NCBI RefSeq assembly: GCF_025717675.1
Contig: NZ_JAJIRT010000001.1
Coordinates: forward strand, 1,550,001 to 1,614,000
Reading direction: 5' to 3'
Origin: Paucibacter sp. DJ2R-2
GTDB taxonomy: Bacteria; Pseudomonadota; Gammaproteobacteria; Burkholderiales; Burkholderiaceae_C
DNA: 64,000 nt
Shown here: in pieces, positions 9,016 through 16,762 of the stretch
Layout of the letters: the number at the start of each line of letters is the position of its first letter
How positions within the stretch are numbered: position 1 is the stretch's first letter
Program-made: the position numbers and the translations under genes
The notes under the pieces: generated by a model
What the model was told of the DNA's origin: nothing
The model's input: the letters and a program-made list of their open reading frames with translations, nothing else
Databases searched by the model: none

Positions 9016-10125
9016 ATGAATACATCGGAGGGTCGTGCGCTCATCAGCGACGAGGAGCTGTCTCAAGCCGGGGCCGGTGGCTGGCCGATACATCAGTTCA
9101 AGGATCAGGCTTTTTGCAGCCCCAAGAGCTTGCGCGCCTGGGCGCAGGCCTTTTTGCCCGGGCGCGGCTGGAGTGGCCCGCTGTGCCATGTGGTGAGCCG
9201 TGAGCACGGCGCCATCCAGGCCTTTGTGCCTTTCGCCCAGCAGAAGATCGCGCTGTTTTCCATCCACTCGCTGGCGGGCTATTACTGGCCATTCCGAACC
9301 TTGTTTGTAGCGGCGCAGAAAGCGCCGGGCTTGGCAGCCGCCGAGGCGCTGGGGCGTGAGCTGGCACGCCGCCCGCCGGGCGCCGTGCTGCGCTTCGGGC
9401 CAGTGTCCAGCCGCGATGCCGCCTTGCATGCCGTCCTGCGCGAGCTGACTCGCCAGGGCTGGCGCTATCTGTGCCGGGAAACCGGTGCGGTCTTCGAGCT
9501 GGATCTGTCGCAAGGCATGGAAGGGCTCAAGCCCAAGTTCAGCAACTCGCTGATCAAGAACATCGAGTATTCGCGTCGGCGCTTGGGCAAGACGGTGGGC
9601 GAGGTGAGCGTGGAGCGTCATGTGATGGGCCGCTCGCTGGACATCCTTGACACCCTGGCCGGCATCGAGTCGCAATCCTGGCTGGCCAAGAAGGGCGGTG
9701 AACTGAAGTTCATCGGCCCGGCCAACCAGCGTTTCTGGGCGCTGATGGGTGAGCAACCCGATGGCCACTCGGAGGCGGTGTTCTGGGTGCTGCGCTGCAG
9801 CGGCCAGCCGGTGGCGTTCTCGGCGCATCTGGAAACCGAGACCGCGGTCTACATCATCGCCAACTCCTACGACGAGCAATGGAAGAGCCACAGCCCCGGC
9901 TCCATCCTCACCTTTGACGTGCTGCAGGACGCTGTCGCGCGCGGCAAGCGCTTGCTGGACTGGGGCCAGGGCGATTCGGGCTACAAGCAGCGCTGGGGTG
10001 CGCAGGACGCGTCCTTGCTGCATGACGTGATGGTGTTCAAGCCGGGTCTGATCGGTGGTCTGCTGGCCTGGGTGGCCAAGAAGGCCCTGCCGTCCTGGAC
10101 CGCCCGCCTGGATTCCTTGGCCTGA
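9016..10125 (+). CDS. FemAB/CelD-like GNAT acyltransferase (second)
   Basis: This 369-residue protein is in the same broad family as its upstream neighbour. KFSNSLIKNIEYSRRRLGK (about 173-191) corresponds to the basic central block. The C terminus has the expected LTFDVLQDAVARGKRLLDWGQGDSGYKQRW segment (positions about 9909-9995). It shares little direct sequence with the 8026 gene, so it is not a recent duplicate. GGAAG precedes the ATG at a good distance. It probably acts with the adjacent deacetylase and transferases on a surface glycan or its precursor. The substrate is not visible. Confidence 0.75.
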   Translation: MNTSEGRALISDEELSQAGAGGWPIHQFKDQAFCSPKSLRAWAQAFLPGRGWSGPLCHVVSREHGAIQAFVPFAQQKIALFSIHSLAGYYWPFRTLFVAAQKAPGLAAAEALGRELARRPPGAVLRFGPVSSRDAALHAVLRELTRQGWRYLCRETGAVFELDLSQGMEGLKPKFSNSLIKNIEYSRRRLGKTVGEVSVERHVMGRSLDILDTLAGIESQSWLAKKGGELKFIGPANQRFWALMGEQPDGHSEAVFWVLRCSGQPVAFSAHLETETAVYIIANSYDEQWKSHSPGSILTFDVLQDAVARGKRLLDWGQGDSGYKQRWGAQDASLLHDVMVFKPGLIGGLLAWVAKKALPSWTARLDSLA

Positions 10126-10139
10126 GCGGGCGCCACCGC

Positions 10140-10796
10140 ATGAATCAACGCCTGTCTTTCCTGCTCGGCCCTGGTGGCCTTACGGCCTCGGCATTCTTCG
10201 GCTTCAAGCTGCTCAGCGGGCTTGAGGTCTTTCGCTTCGCCAGCAAGGTTTTGCCGGCTGCGGCGGCCCCGGTATTGCCGGAGGGCTGGGCCTATCAGTG
10301 TCTGTCCAGCCTGGCTGACCTGGCGCGCTTGCCGGCCGGCACGGCCACGCAGATCGCCGCTCAGTCGGGGGCTGAGCCCGAGCGCCTGCTGCAGCGCGGC
10401 TGCAGCATCCATGTCTTGCGCTGCGGTGAGGCGGTGGTGGCCCAACTCAATATCGAAACTGGCCCGGCCTGCGAGGTTGACGATCCCAAGCTGGCTTTGC
10501 ATCTGTCTGCGGGCGACGGTTTCCTCGGTTTTCTCTACACCTGGCCCGAGTTCCGCCGCCGTGGCGCGGCGCAGCTGCTGATCGCCGCCACCGAGCAGGG
10601 CATGCGTGAGCAGGGCCTGCAGCGCTTGGTCACGCATGTGCGGGCCACCAACGTGCCCTCCATGGCCGTGTTCAAGAACCTGGGCTGCCGCTTCAGCGCT
10701 GTCGTGTTCAGCAAGACTTCGGGTGCCTTGGTTGGATCCTTGGGCATGCGTCGCTTGGGCTTGCGCGCCTTGCCGGCCTCACAAGTCCAAACCTGA
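10140..10796 (+). CDS. GNAT-family N-acetyltransferase
   Basis: This 218-residue protein has a GNAT core in its second half. GFLYTWPEFRRRGAAQLLIA (about 124-143) is the acetyl-CoA pyrophosphate-binding loop, and TNVPSMAVFKNLGCRFSAV is the typical final strand and helix. The N-terminal half is less conserved. It follows the second FemAB-like gene by 14 bases and closes the four-gene cluster that started at 7067. Its small-molecule or glycan target is unknown. Confidence 0.75.
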   Translation: MNQRLSFLLGPGGLTASAFFGFKLLSGLEVFRFASKVLPAAAAPVLPEGWAYQCLSSLADLARLPAGTATQIAAQSGAEPERLLQRGCSIHVLRCGEAVVAQLNIETGPACEVDDPKLALHLSAGDGFLGFLYTWPEFRRRGAAQLLIAATEQGMREQGLQRLVTHVRATNVPSMAVFKNLGCRFSAVVFSKTSGALVGSLGMRRLGLRALPASQVQT

Positions 10797-10813
10797 CACC
10801 GTCGCTTGCCCCT

Positions 10814-11287
10814 TCAGAACGGCAACGCCGTCGTGTTCTTCACCTCTTCCATCACCGCGTAAGTCCGCGTCTCGCGCACACCGGGCAGGGTCCAGATGAC
10901 GCTGCCGATGAACTCGCGGTAGGCGCCCATATCGGACACGCGGGTCTTGAGCAGGTAATCGAAACCGCCGGCCACCAGATGGCATTCCAGGATCTCCGGC
11001 CGGGCCTGGACGGCGGCCTTGAAGTTGTCCATCACGTCCTGTACCGTGCGGTCGAGCAGGATTTCGATGAAGACCAGCATGGCCGCGCCCAGCTTTTCCG
11101 GGTTCAGTCGTGCTTCGTAGCCCAGGATGTAGCCCTCGCGGGTCAGGCGCTTGACGCGCTCGAGCACGGCGGTGGGGGAGAGGTGCACGGCCTCGGCCAG
11201 CTTCAGATTGGAGATGCGGCCGTCGGTCTGCAGCACACGCAGGATGCGGGCATCGGTCTTGTCCAGGGTGGGGGTGTCGCTGCTCAT
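10814..11287 (-). CDS. putR: Lrp/AsnC-family regulator, likely PutR
   Basis: This 157-residue regulator has an N-terminal winged helix (LDKTDARILRVLQTDGRISN...LSPTAVLERVKRL) and a C-terminal RAM ligand-binding domain. It is divergent from putA with a 103-base gap. In several alpha- and betaproteobacteria an Lrp-type PutR activates putA in response to proline. PutA here lacks its own ribbon-helix-helix domain, which fits that arrangement. I start at ATG 11287 (MSSDTPTLDK), because the longer in-frame reading would run through the palindromic operator. The symbol is an inference from position and family. Confidence 0.85.
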   Translation of the reverse strand: MSSDTPTLDKTDARILRVLQTDGRISNLKLAEAVHLSPTAVLERVKRLTREGYILGYEARLNPEKLGAAMLVFIEILLDRTVQDVMDNFKAAVQARPEILECHLVAGGFDYLLKTRVSDMGAYREFIGSVIWTLPGVRETRTYAVMEEVKNTTALPF

Positions 11288-11319
11288 GCTGAATTTTCGA
11301 CTAGGGGAGTGCTGATGTT

Positions 11320-11334
11320 CTGAATTTAATTCAG
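11320..11334. promoter_or_regulatory. Palindromic putR-putA operator candidate
   Basis: CTGAATTTAATTCAG is a perfect 15-bp palindrome in the putR-putA divergent gap. A matching half site, CTGAATT, begins at 11289, which is 31 bp (about three helical turns) away. AT-rich, helically phased, imperfect palindromes are typical of Lrp-family binding sites. I infer that PutR binds here to control both genes. Confidence 0.65.
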
Positions 11335-11390
11335 GGCCAGCACACATAAAGTTCGACGCTTCGCTAGTTTCGCCCATTACGAGGTTTTCC

Positions 11391-14300
11391 ATGACCGCTT
11401 TCGCCCTGCTGCCCGAAGCCGCCCGCCTGCCCGACCCCTATCGCGACGAGATCGGCGTGGTCAACACGCTGGCTCAGAGCCTGGGCGCTGGCCTGAATTG
11501 GCCCGCCGTCATCGAGCAAGCCCGCCCCTGGGTGGAGCAGGTGCGCGCCAACCCCGCGCCCTTCTGGGCCATGGAATCGCTGCTGCGCGAATACCCCATC
11601 ACCAGCTCCGAAGGCCTGGCCCTGATGCGCCTGGCGGAGGCCCTGCTGCGCGTGCCCGACGCCCCCACCGCCATCGCCCTGACGGCCGACCAGCTGGGCC
11701 GCGGCCAGTTTGACGGCGGCTCGGACGGCCCGCACAAGCTCTGGTCCAGCCTCTCGGCCTCGGCCATCTCCCTGTCCAAGAAGTTCCTGCCCGATGCCGA
11801 AGGCCAGGGCGGCTTGCTGACCCGCTTGGGCGCGCAAACCGTGGTGGGCGCCACGGTGCGCGCCATCCAGCTCTTGGGCCGACAGTTCGTGCTGGGCCGC
11901 AATATCGGCGAAGCCATGGACGAGGCCAGCTCGGCACGCAAGGCCCAGCCCATGCTGCGCTTCAGCTACGACATGCTGGGTGAGGGCGCCCGCACCGAGG
12001 CCGATGCGCGCCGCTATCAGGCCGCCTACGTTGGCGCCATCAAGGCCATTGCCGCCGGCGCCAAGGCCGATTCGCCGGAAGCGGCGGACGGCATCTCGAT
12101 CAAGCTCAGCGCCCTGTTCTCGCGCTATGAAGTGCTGCAACGCGAGCGCGTGTTCGCCGAGCTGCTGCCGCGCGTCTGGGAGCTGATCACCCTGGCCGCG
12201 CAGGCCAATATCAACCTGACCATCGACGCCGAGGAGGTGGACCGCCTCGAACTCTCGCTCGATGTGCTGGACGCCCTGGCCGCCCGCATCGCCAGCCATT
12301 ACCCGCAGTGGCGCGGCTTCGGCCTGGCCGTGCAGGCCTACCAGACCCGCGCTCTGGCCGTCATCCACGAGGTGGCTGCCATCGCCAAGAAGCACCATCT
12401 GCGCTTCATGGTGCGCCTGGTCAAGGGCGCGTATTGGGACGGCGAAATCAAGCGCGCCCAGGAGCTGGGCCTGGCCGCCTACCCCGTGTTCACGCACAAG
12501 CAGCACACCGATGTGTCCTATCTGGCGTGCGCCCAGGCCTTGATCGAACACGCCGATGTGATCTACCCGCAGTTCGCCAGCCACAACGCCGGCACCATCG
12601 CCGCCATCGTGCAGATGGCCACCTCGGCCAATGCCAAGTTCGAAATGCAGCGCCTGCACGGCATGGGCGAAGGCGTGTACCGTGAGGTGCTCAAGGCCGG
12701 CACGATTCCCTGCCGCGTCTACGCTCCGGTCGGCGAACACCGCGACCTGCTCGCCTATCTGGTGCGCCGCCTGCTTGAAAACGGCGCCAACTCGTCCTTC
12801 GTTCACCAGCTGGCCGATGTCAACGTGCAGGTGCCCGAGCTGCTCGGCTCGCCGGTCGAGCAAGTTCAGCCCTACAGCGCCCTGCCGCTGCCGCGCTCGC
12901 TCTATCAAGACCCCAAGGGCGAAGGCCGCGCCAACTCCACCGGCGCCGACCTGACCGATCTGGCCCAGCGCCAGGCCTACCTCGACGCCTTGGCCCGCAG
13001 CGAGATCAAGCCCGTGCCCGAAGCCACGGCCGAGCAGGTCAGCGAGGCCATGGTCCGCTTGCAAGCCGGCTTCACGCCCTGGAACACCACACCCGCTCAT
13101 GAGCGCGCCGACATCCTGCGTCGCGCCGCCGATTTGCTGGACGGCCGCATCCACGAGTTCTGTGCCCTGCTGGTCAAGGAAGCCTACAAGACCCAAGGCG
13201 ACTGCGTGGCCGAAGTCCGCGAAGCCGTCGACTTTCTGCGCTACTACGCCGACCAGGCGGAACTCGACGGCCCGCGTATGCAAGGCCGTGGCGTCTTCGT
13301 CTGCATCAGCCCCTGGAACTTTCCCCTGGCCATCTTTGCCGGCCAGGTCGTCGCCGCCCTGGTGACGGGCAATACCGTGGCCGCCAAGCCCGCTGAACAA
13401 ACGCCTTTTGTGGCCCAGCAGTTCGTCGAGCTGCTCTACGCCGCCGGCCTGCCGCAGACGGCGCTGCAGCTGCTGCACGGCCCGGGTGAAACCGTCGGCG
13501 CCGGCCTGGTGGCGGCGCCGCAGACCGCCGGCGTCTGCTTCACCGGCTCCACGCAAGTGGCGCAGATCATCAACCGCAGCCTGGCCGCCAAGGACGGCGC
13601 GGTCGTGCCCCTGATCGCCGAGACCGGCGGCTTGAATGCCATGGTGGTCGACTCGACCGCCCTGCCCGAGCAAGTGGTCGATGCCGTCGTGCAATCGGCC
13701 TTCCGCTCGGCCGGCCAGCGTTGCTCGGCCCTGCGCCTGCTGTGCGTGCACGAGAGCATTGCCGACGGCGTGATCGAGATGCTCAAGGGCGCGTTGCAAG
13801 AGCTGTGGGTCGGCCGCCCGGCCGAGCTGGCCACCGATGTCGGCCCGGTCATCGACGACGAGGCCTTCGACAACATCGCCAAGAACGTCGCCCGCCTCAA
13901 GCGCGAGGCGAAACTGATCGCCGAAGCGCCGGTGCATGACGCCCTGCCGCGCCTGATCCAGCCCGTGGCCTTCGAGATTGCCTCGATCGGCAGCCTGCGC
14001 CAGGAAATCTTCGGCCCGGTGCTGCATGTGGTGCGCTGGGGCGGCGATGTCGACGCGGTGGTCGAGCAGATCAACGCGCTCGGCTATGGCCTGACCCTGG
14101 GCATCCAGACCCGCATCGACAGCCGCGCCCTGCGCCTGGCCGAGTTGGCCCGCATCGGTAACGTCTACGTCAACCGCAATGTCATCGGCGCCGTGGTCGG
14201 CGTCCAGCCCTTCGGCGGCGAAGGCATGTCCGGCACCGGCCCCAAGGCCGGCGGCCCGAACTACCTCTACCGCTTCTGCGCTCTGCCGCATGTGGTGGCG

Positions 14301-14999
14301 CCTGCCGCAGGTGCCGGCTTGAAGCCCGAGGCCGCCGCTACGGCCGGCTTGGCCGCCACCGTGGCCGCCCTGGCTGCGGGCCACGAGGCCTGGGCCTCAC
14401 GCCCGCTGGCCGAGCGTGCGACAGTGCTGCGCCGTGCCTTCGAAGGCCAGGCCGGTGGCCTGTCTGTCAATGCTCGCTTGAGCCTGGCCGAGCGCGTGCT
14501 GGCCGACCTGCGCCTGCCCGGCCCCACTGGCGAGAGCAATGAGCTGCGTCTGCATGCCCGCGGCGTGCTGCTGCTGCTGGCGCAGTCCGCTGCTCTGCCC
14601 GAGCTGGCCCTGAGCCTGGCCGCGGCCCTGGTGGCCGGTAACAGCGTGGCCCTGCTCTGCGATGCGCCGGCCGAGGCTGAGCTGGTGCAAGCCCGGCTGC
14701 GTGCCGCCGGTCTGCCGGCCGAGGCCTTGCTGATCCTGCCTCAGGCAGGCAGCGCCACGGTGGCTGCTTTGCTCGACGACGAGCGCGTCGCCGGCGTGGT
14801 GCTGGCCGCACCCGACCGCCCGGCCGAGCGCGCCTTGCTGCGCCAGCTGGCCGCCGGTGACGCCGCCATCCGCCCCCTGATCACTGCGCAGGAGGTGCAT
14901 GACCCGCTGCAGCAATACCGCTTCAGCGCCGAGCAGACCTTGACCATCAACACCGCGGCCGCTGGCGGCAACGCGGCACTGCTGGCCGGCCTGCACTGA
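11391..14999 (+). CDS. putA: Bifunctional proline dehydrogenase / P5C dehydrogenase
   Basis: This 1202-residue enzyme oxidises proline to glutamate. Residues about 90-450 form the FAD-dependent proline dehydrogenase barrel (SIKLSALFSRYE, INLTIDAEEVDRL, FMVRLVKGAYWDGEIKRAQ). Residues about 540-1000 form the aldehyde dehydrogenase, with catalytic Cys778 in GQRCSALRLL. Beyond about 1010 there is a degenerate aldehyde-dehydrogenase-like C-terminal domain. There is no N-terminal ribbon-helix-helix DNA-binding domain, so it should not autorepress as the E. coli enzyme does. That layout matches the PutA class that has the C-terminal domain but lacks DNA binding. It is divergent from putR. Confidence 0.95.
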   Translation: MTAFALLPEAARLPDPYRDEIGVVNTLAQSLGAGLNWPAVIEQARPWVEQVRANPAPFWAMESLLREYPITSSEGLALMRLAEALLRVPDAPTAIALTADQLGRGQFDGGSDGPHKLWSSLSASAISLSKKFLPDAEGQGGLLTRLGAQTVVGATVRAIQLLGRQFVLGRNIGEAMDEASSARKAQPMLRFSYDMLGEGARTEADARRYQAAYVGAIKAIAAGAKADSPEAADGISIKLSALFSRYEVLQRERVFAELLPRVWELITLAAQANINLTIDAEEVDRLELSLDVLDALAARIASHYPQWRGFGLAVQAYQTRALAVIHEVAAIAKKHHLRFMVRLVKGAYWDGEIKRAQELGLAAYPVFTHKQHTDVSYLACAQALIEHADVIYPQFASHNAGTIAAIVQMATSANAKFEMQRLHGMGEGVYREVLKAGTIPCRVYAPVGEHRDLLAYLVRRLLENGANSSFVHQLADVNVQVPELLGSPVEQVQPYSALPLPRSLYQDPKGEGRANSTGADLTDLAQRQAYLDALARSEIKPVPEATAEQVSEAMVRLQAGFTPWNTTPAHERADILRRAADLLDGRIHEFCALLVKEAYKTQGDCVAEVREAVDFLRYYADQAELDGPRMQGRGVFVCISPWNFPLAIFAGQVVAALVTGNTVAAKPAEQTPFVAQQFVELLYAAGLPQTALQLLHGPGETVGAGLVAAPQTAGVCFTGSTQVAQIINRSLAAKDGAVVPLIAETGGLNAMVVDSTALPEQVVDAVVQSAFRSAGQRCSALRLLCVHESIADGVIEMLKGALQELWVGRPAELATDVGPVIDDEAFDNIAKNVARLKREAKLIAEAPVHDALPRLIQPVAFEIASIGSLRQEIFGPVLHVVRWGGDVDAVVEQINALGYGLTLGIQTRIDSRALRLAELARIGNVYVNRNVIGAVVGVQPFGGEGMSGTGPKAGGPNYLYRFCALPHVVAPAAGAGLKPEAAATAGLAATVAALAAGHEAWASRPLAERATVLRRAFEGQAGGLSVNARLSLAERVLADLRLPGPTGESNELRLHARGVLLLLAQSAALPELALSLAAALVAGNSVALLCDAPAEAELVQARLRAAGLPAEALLILPQAGSATVAALLDDERVAGVVLAAPDRPAERALLRQLAAGDAAIRPLITAQEVHDPLQQYRFSAEQTLTINTAAAGGNAALLAGLH

Positions 15000-15003
15000 G
15001 GTC

Positions 15004-15250
15004 TTAACCCGGATATTTCACGAGGTCGGCCCTGGCTGTTCCGCAGCGCCGATGAGCACGACATGCTCTCGCTTCAAGGTTAGATCCATGTTGGCAACTA
15101 GGCCTACGCGGGCTTGCGCGGCCCAGACCTTGCCCCTGACGCTTCAAACCTCGCCGATGCCACTGGGCATCGGCTGCGGCCGTCTCAGCGCCATTGGCTG
15201 CGGCCTCGACTCACGCAATTCCCGCTTCCCTCGTGAAACTTCCGGGTTGA
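15004..15250. mobile_element. 247-bp MITE-like element with terminal inverted repeats
   Basis: The left end (15004-15025) and the right end (15229-15250) are 22-bp inverted repeats that match at 19 positions. The shared core reads AACCCGGA-N2-TTTCACGAGG. The interior is non-coding and contains a 9-bp stem (15153-15161 with 15166-15174) and a repeated GGCTGCGGCC. It starts five bases after the putA stop and ends about 30 bases before a strong terminator, as if inserted between gene and terminator. No clear target-site duplication is visible. The parent transposon family is not identified. Confidence 0.6.
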
Positions 15251-15280
15251 CGCACCGTTCCTGGAAGCCGGTTCGCTCTG

Positions 15281-15313
15281 GCCACCCGAGTCCTCGGGTG
15301 GCTTTTCTTTTTC
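15281..15313 (+). terminator. Rho-independent terminator downstream of putA
   Basis: GCCACCCGAG and CTCGGGTGGC form a perfect 10-bp stem with a two-base centre, followed directly by a T-rich tract (TTTTCTTTTTC). It is the strongest intrinsic terminator I see in the window. It lies 280 bases after the putA stop, but only about 30 bases after the inserted element. Confidence 0.85.
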
Positions 15314-15520
15314 TGTTGGCTGGCGACCCGTCCGGCACTTCGCGGCGGGAATATTCCACTTGTTCGCGGGGGGTGAATAGTGGCTCACATCCAGTAACCT
15401 CTCGCCCTGGCCTGCGCGCCGTTCGCCTTGTTGGAGCGGATAGGGCAGAGGCCATTGCTTTGCGACAACACGGGCGATGCCGAATCAGCGTCCTTGGCCC
15501 CGAATCATTGAAAGAGACAG

Positions 15521-16318
15521 ATGATGGAAAACAACTTGGGCTTGAAGAGCTGGGGCGGCGTGTCGGTGCGCAAGGGATTTGCGGCGTGCTTGCTGGGTGC
15601 CAGCCTGGCCCTGAGCGGCGCTGCGCAAGCGGGCGTCGTGACCGGCAATTTCGACCCGCAGTTCGGCGCGGTTTTGCCGGGCGTGTCCTACGAGTACGAC
15701 TTCAGCTTCAACGTGGCCGACAGTTGCATCGGCAATGCACCGGGCCAGGTCACCGTGAACCTGGACGGCTCTGTCCCTGGCTGTAACGCGGTGCCGGTCA
15801 ACATCGATTTCCGCATCTACGCCACCGGCGCGCCGGCCGTCTTTGAGAACAAGGTGTTGAACCTGGACGTGTTGCAGATGACGGTGGTGGATGGCTTCGT
15901 GATGGGCATCTCCACGAACATCGCCGGTGCCGCCTTTTTCAACGACTTCGAGGGCGGCACCATTGCGCCGGGCAAGCTGTTCAACTTCGCCAGCGTGGGC
16001 TACCACTTCATGCCTTACATCCAGGTGGGCACCAGCTGCGGCTTTGGCTGCATCAACTTCGACGGCGTGGCCGACACGGTCGGCGCGGTGGCCACCATCT
16101 ACAACTACGACGACAACGCCGTCAGCAAACTCGGCTACGACAACAGCGGTGCGGCCATCGGCTATCGCATAAGCCGCAACCTGGACAATGACGGTTGGCC
16201 GGTCGACACCATCGAACCTACCGGCGTCCCTGCCAACAACCAAGTGCCCGAGCCCGGCAGTCTGGCCCTGGCTGCACTCGGTCTGATGCTGCTGGCCGCA
16301 GGCCGACGTCAAGCCTGA
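15521..16318 (+). CDS. PEP-CTERM sorting domain protein
   Basis: This 265-residue secreted protein has an N-terminal signal peptide (LLGASLALSGAAQA) and ends with VPEPGSLALAALGLMLLAAG plus a basic tail. That tail is the PEP-CTERM signal recognised by an exosortase for surface attachment. The body is rich in Asn, Phe and Tyr, with pairs of cysteines, and shows no recognisable domain. It could be an extracellular matrix or structural component. No exosortase gene lies in this window, so it must be elsewhere. Two ATGs lie side by side at 15521 and 15524, after a GAAAGAGA leader. Confidence 0.85.
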   Translation: MMENNLGLKSWGGVSVRKGFAACLLGASLALSGAAQAGVVTGNFDPQFGAVLPGVSYEYDFSFNVADSCIGNAPGQVTVNLDGSVPGCNAVPVNIDFRIYATGAPAVFENKVLNLDVLQMTVVDGFVMGISTNIAGAAFFNDFEGGTIAPGKLFNFASVGYHFMPYIQVGTSCGFGCINFDGVADTVGAVATIYNYDDNAVSKLGYDNSGAAIGYRISRNLDNDGWPVDTIEPTGVPANNQVPEPGSLALAALGLMLLAAGRRQA

Positions 16319-16725
16319 ATCGCCCCACCACCATCTGCTCGCAAGCCCTGGGCGAGGCGCATCAACTCTGAGGTGCCGCTACCCCAGGCCTGCTGCCAAG
16401 CCGTGGCATGCGCCTCGGGTGACATGGCATCTTGCAGGCGCTGAAGAAAAGCCTGCCAGGTCAGTTCGGCTGTGGGCGAACGCGCCAGCTGAGCCTGTTC
16501 ACGCAGGCAGTCGGTGCCAGCGGCCAAGCTGAGGGCGCTGTCTGAAGACCCAAAGGCCAGCGCCAGCTGCGCTCGCGCCTGACGCAGCACGCTGGTGAAT
16601 TCCCAGACCCATGAGTTCCGTTTTTTGGCCGAAGTCCCGACAGCCAATTCGGTGCCCGAGCCGGCCAGCCCGGGCCTCTTGCTGGCGGCCCTGGCTGGAC
16701 TGGGTTTGAGCTCGCGCAGCAACAA
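16309..16725 (-). pseudogene. Remnant of a second cyclase/TPR regulator C terminus
   Basis: This minus-strand reading frame has only a TTG to start it and no clear ribosome-binding site. Its last 75 residues resemble the end of the adjacent 941-residue regulator. SLAAGTDCLREQAQLARSP parallels ASAAEQLRRKAGLPLPEHA, and AWQQAW parallels AWQAAQ, in the same order and spacing. I read it as the surviving C-terminal piece of a tandem paralogue lost by deletion. It could instead be a short expressed gene. It overlaps the convergent PEP-CTERM gene by ten bases. Confidence 0.4.
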
Positions 16726-16744
16726 GCGCCGGCTTTGAACGCGA

Positions 16745-16761
16745 GCCGGGCGCAGCCCGGC
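16745..16761 (-). terminator. GC hairpin right after the cyclase/STAND gene
   Basis: GCCGGGC and GCCCGGC form a 7-bp all-GC stem with a three-base loop, beginning two bases after the stop codon of the minus-strand regulator. No U-run follows, so it is a candidate terminator or 3'-end stabiliser rather than a textbook intrinsic terminator. Confidence 0.4.
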
Positions 16762-16762
16762 C

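Noticed and set aside
11364-14384. Very long open frame antisense to putA
   Set aside because: Long antisense frames are common in GC-rich coding DNA. Its product is His/Gly/Gln-rich low-complexity sequence with no motifs, while putA matches a known enzyme throughout.
15153-15174. Hairpin inside the putA-adjacent element as a terminator
   Set aside because: There is no U-run after the stem. The true terminator with a T-tract is at 15281-15313.
15466-15485. Possible sigma-54 site before the first PEP-CTERM gene (GGGCAG...TTGC)
   Set aside because: The spacing between the GG and GC elements is 11 instead of 10 bases, which is normally inactive.
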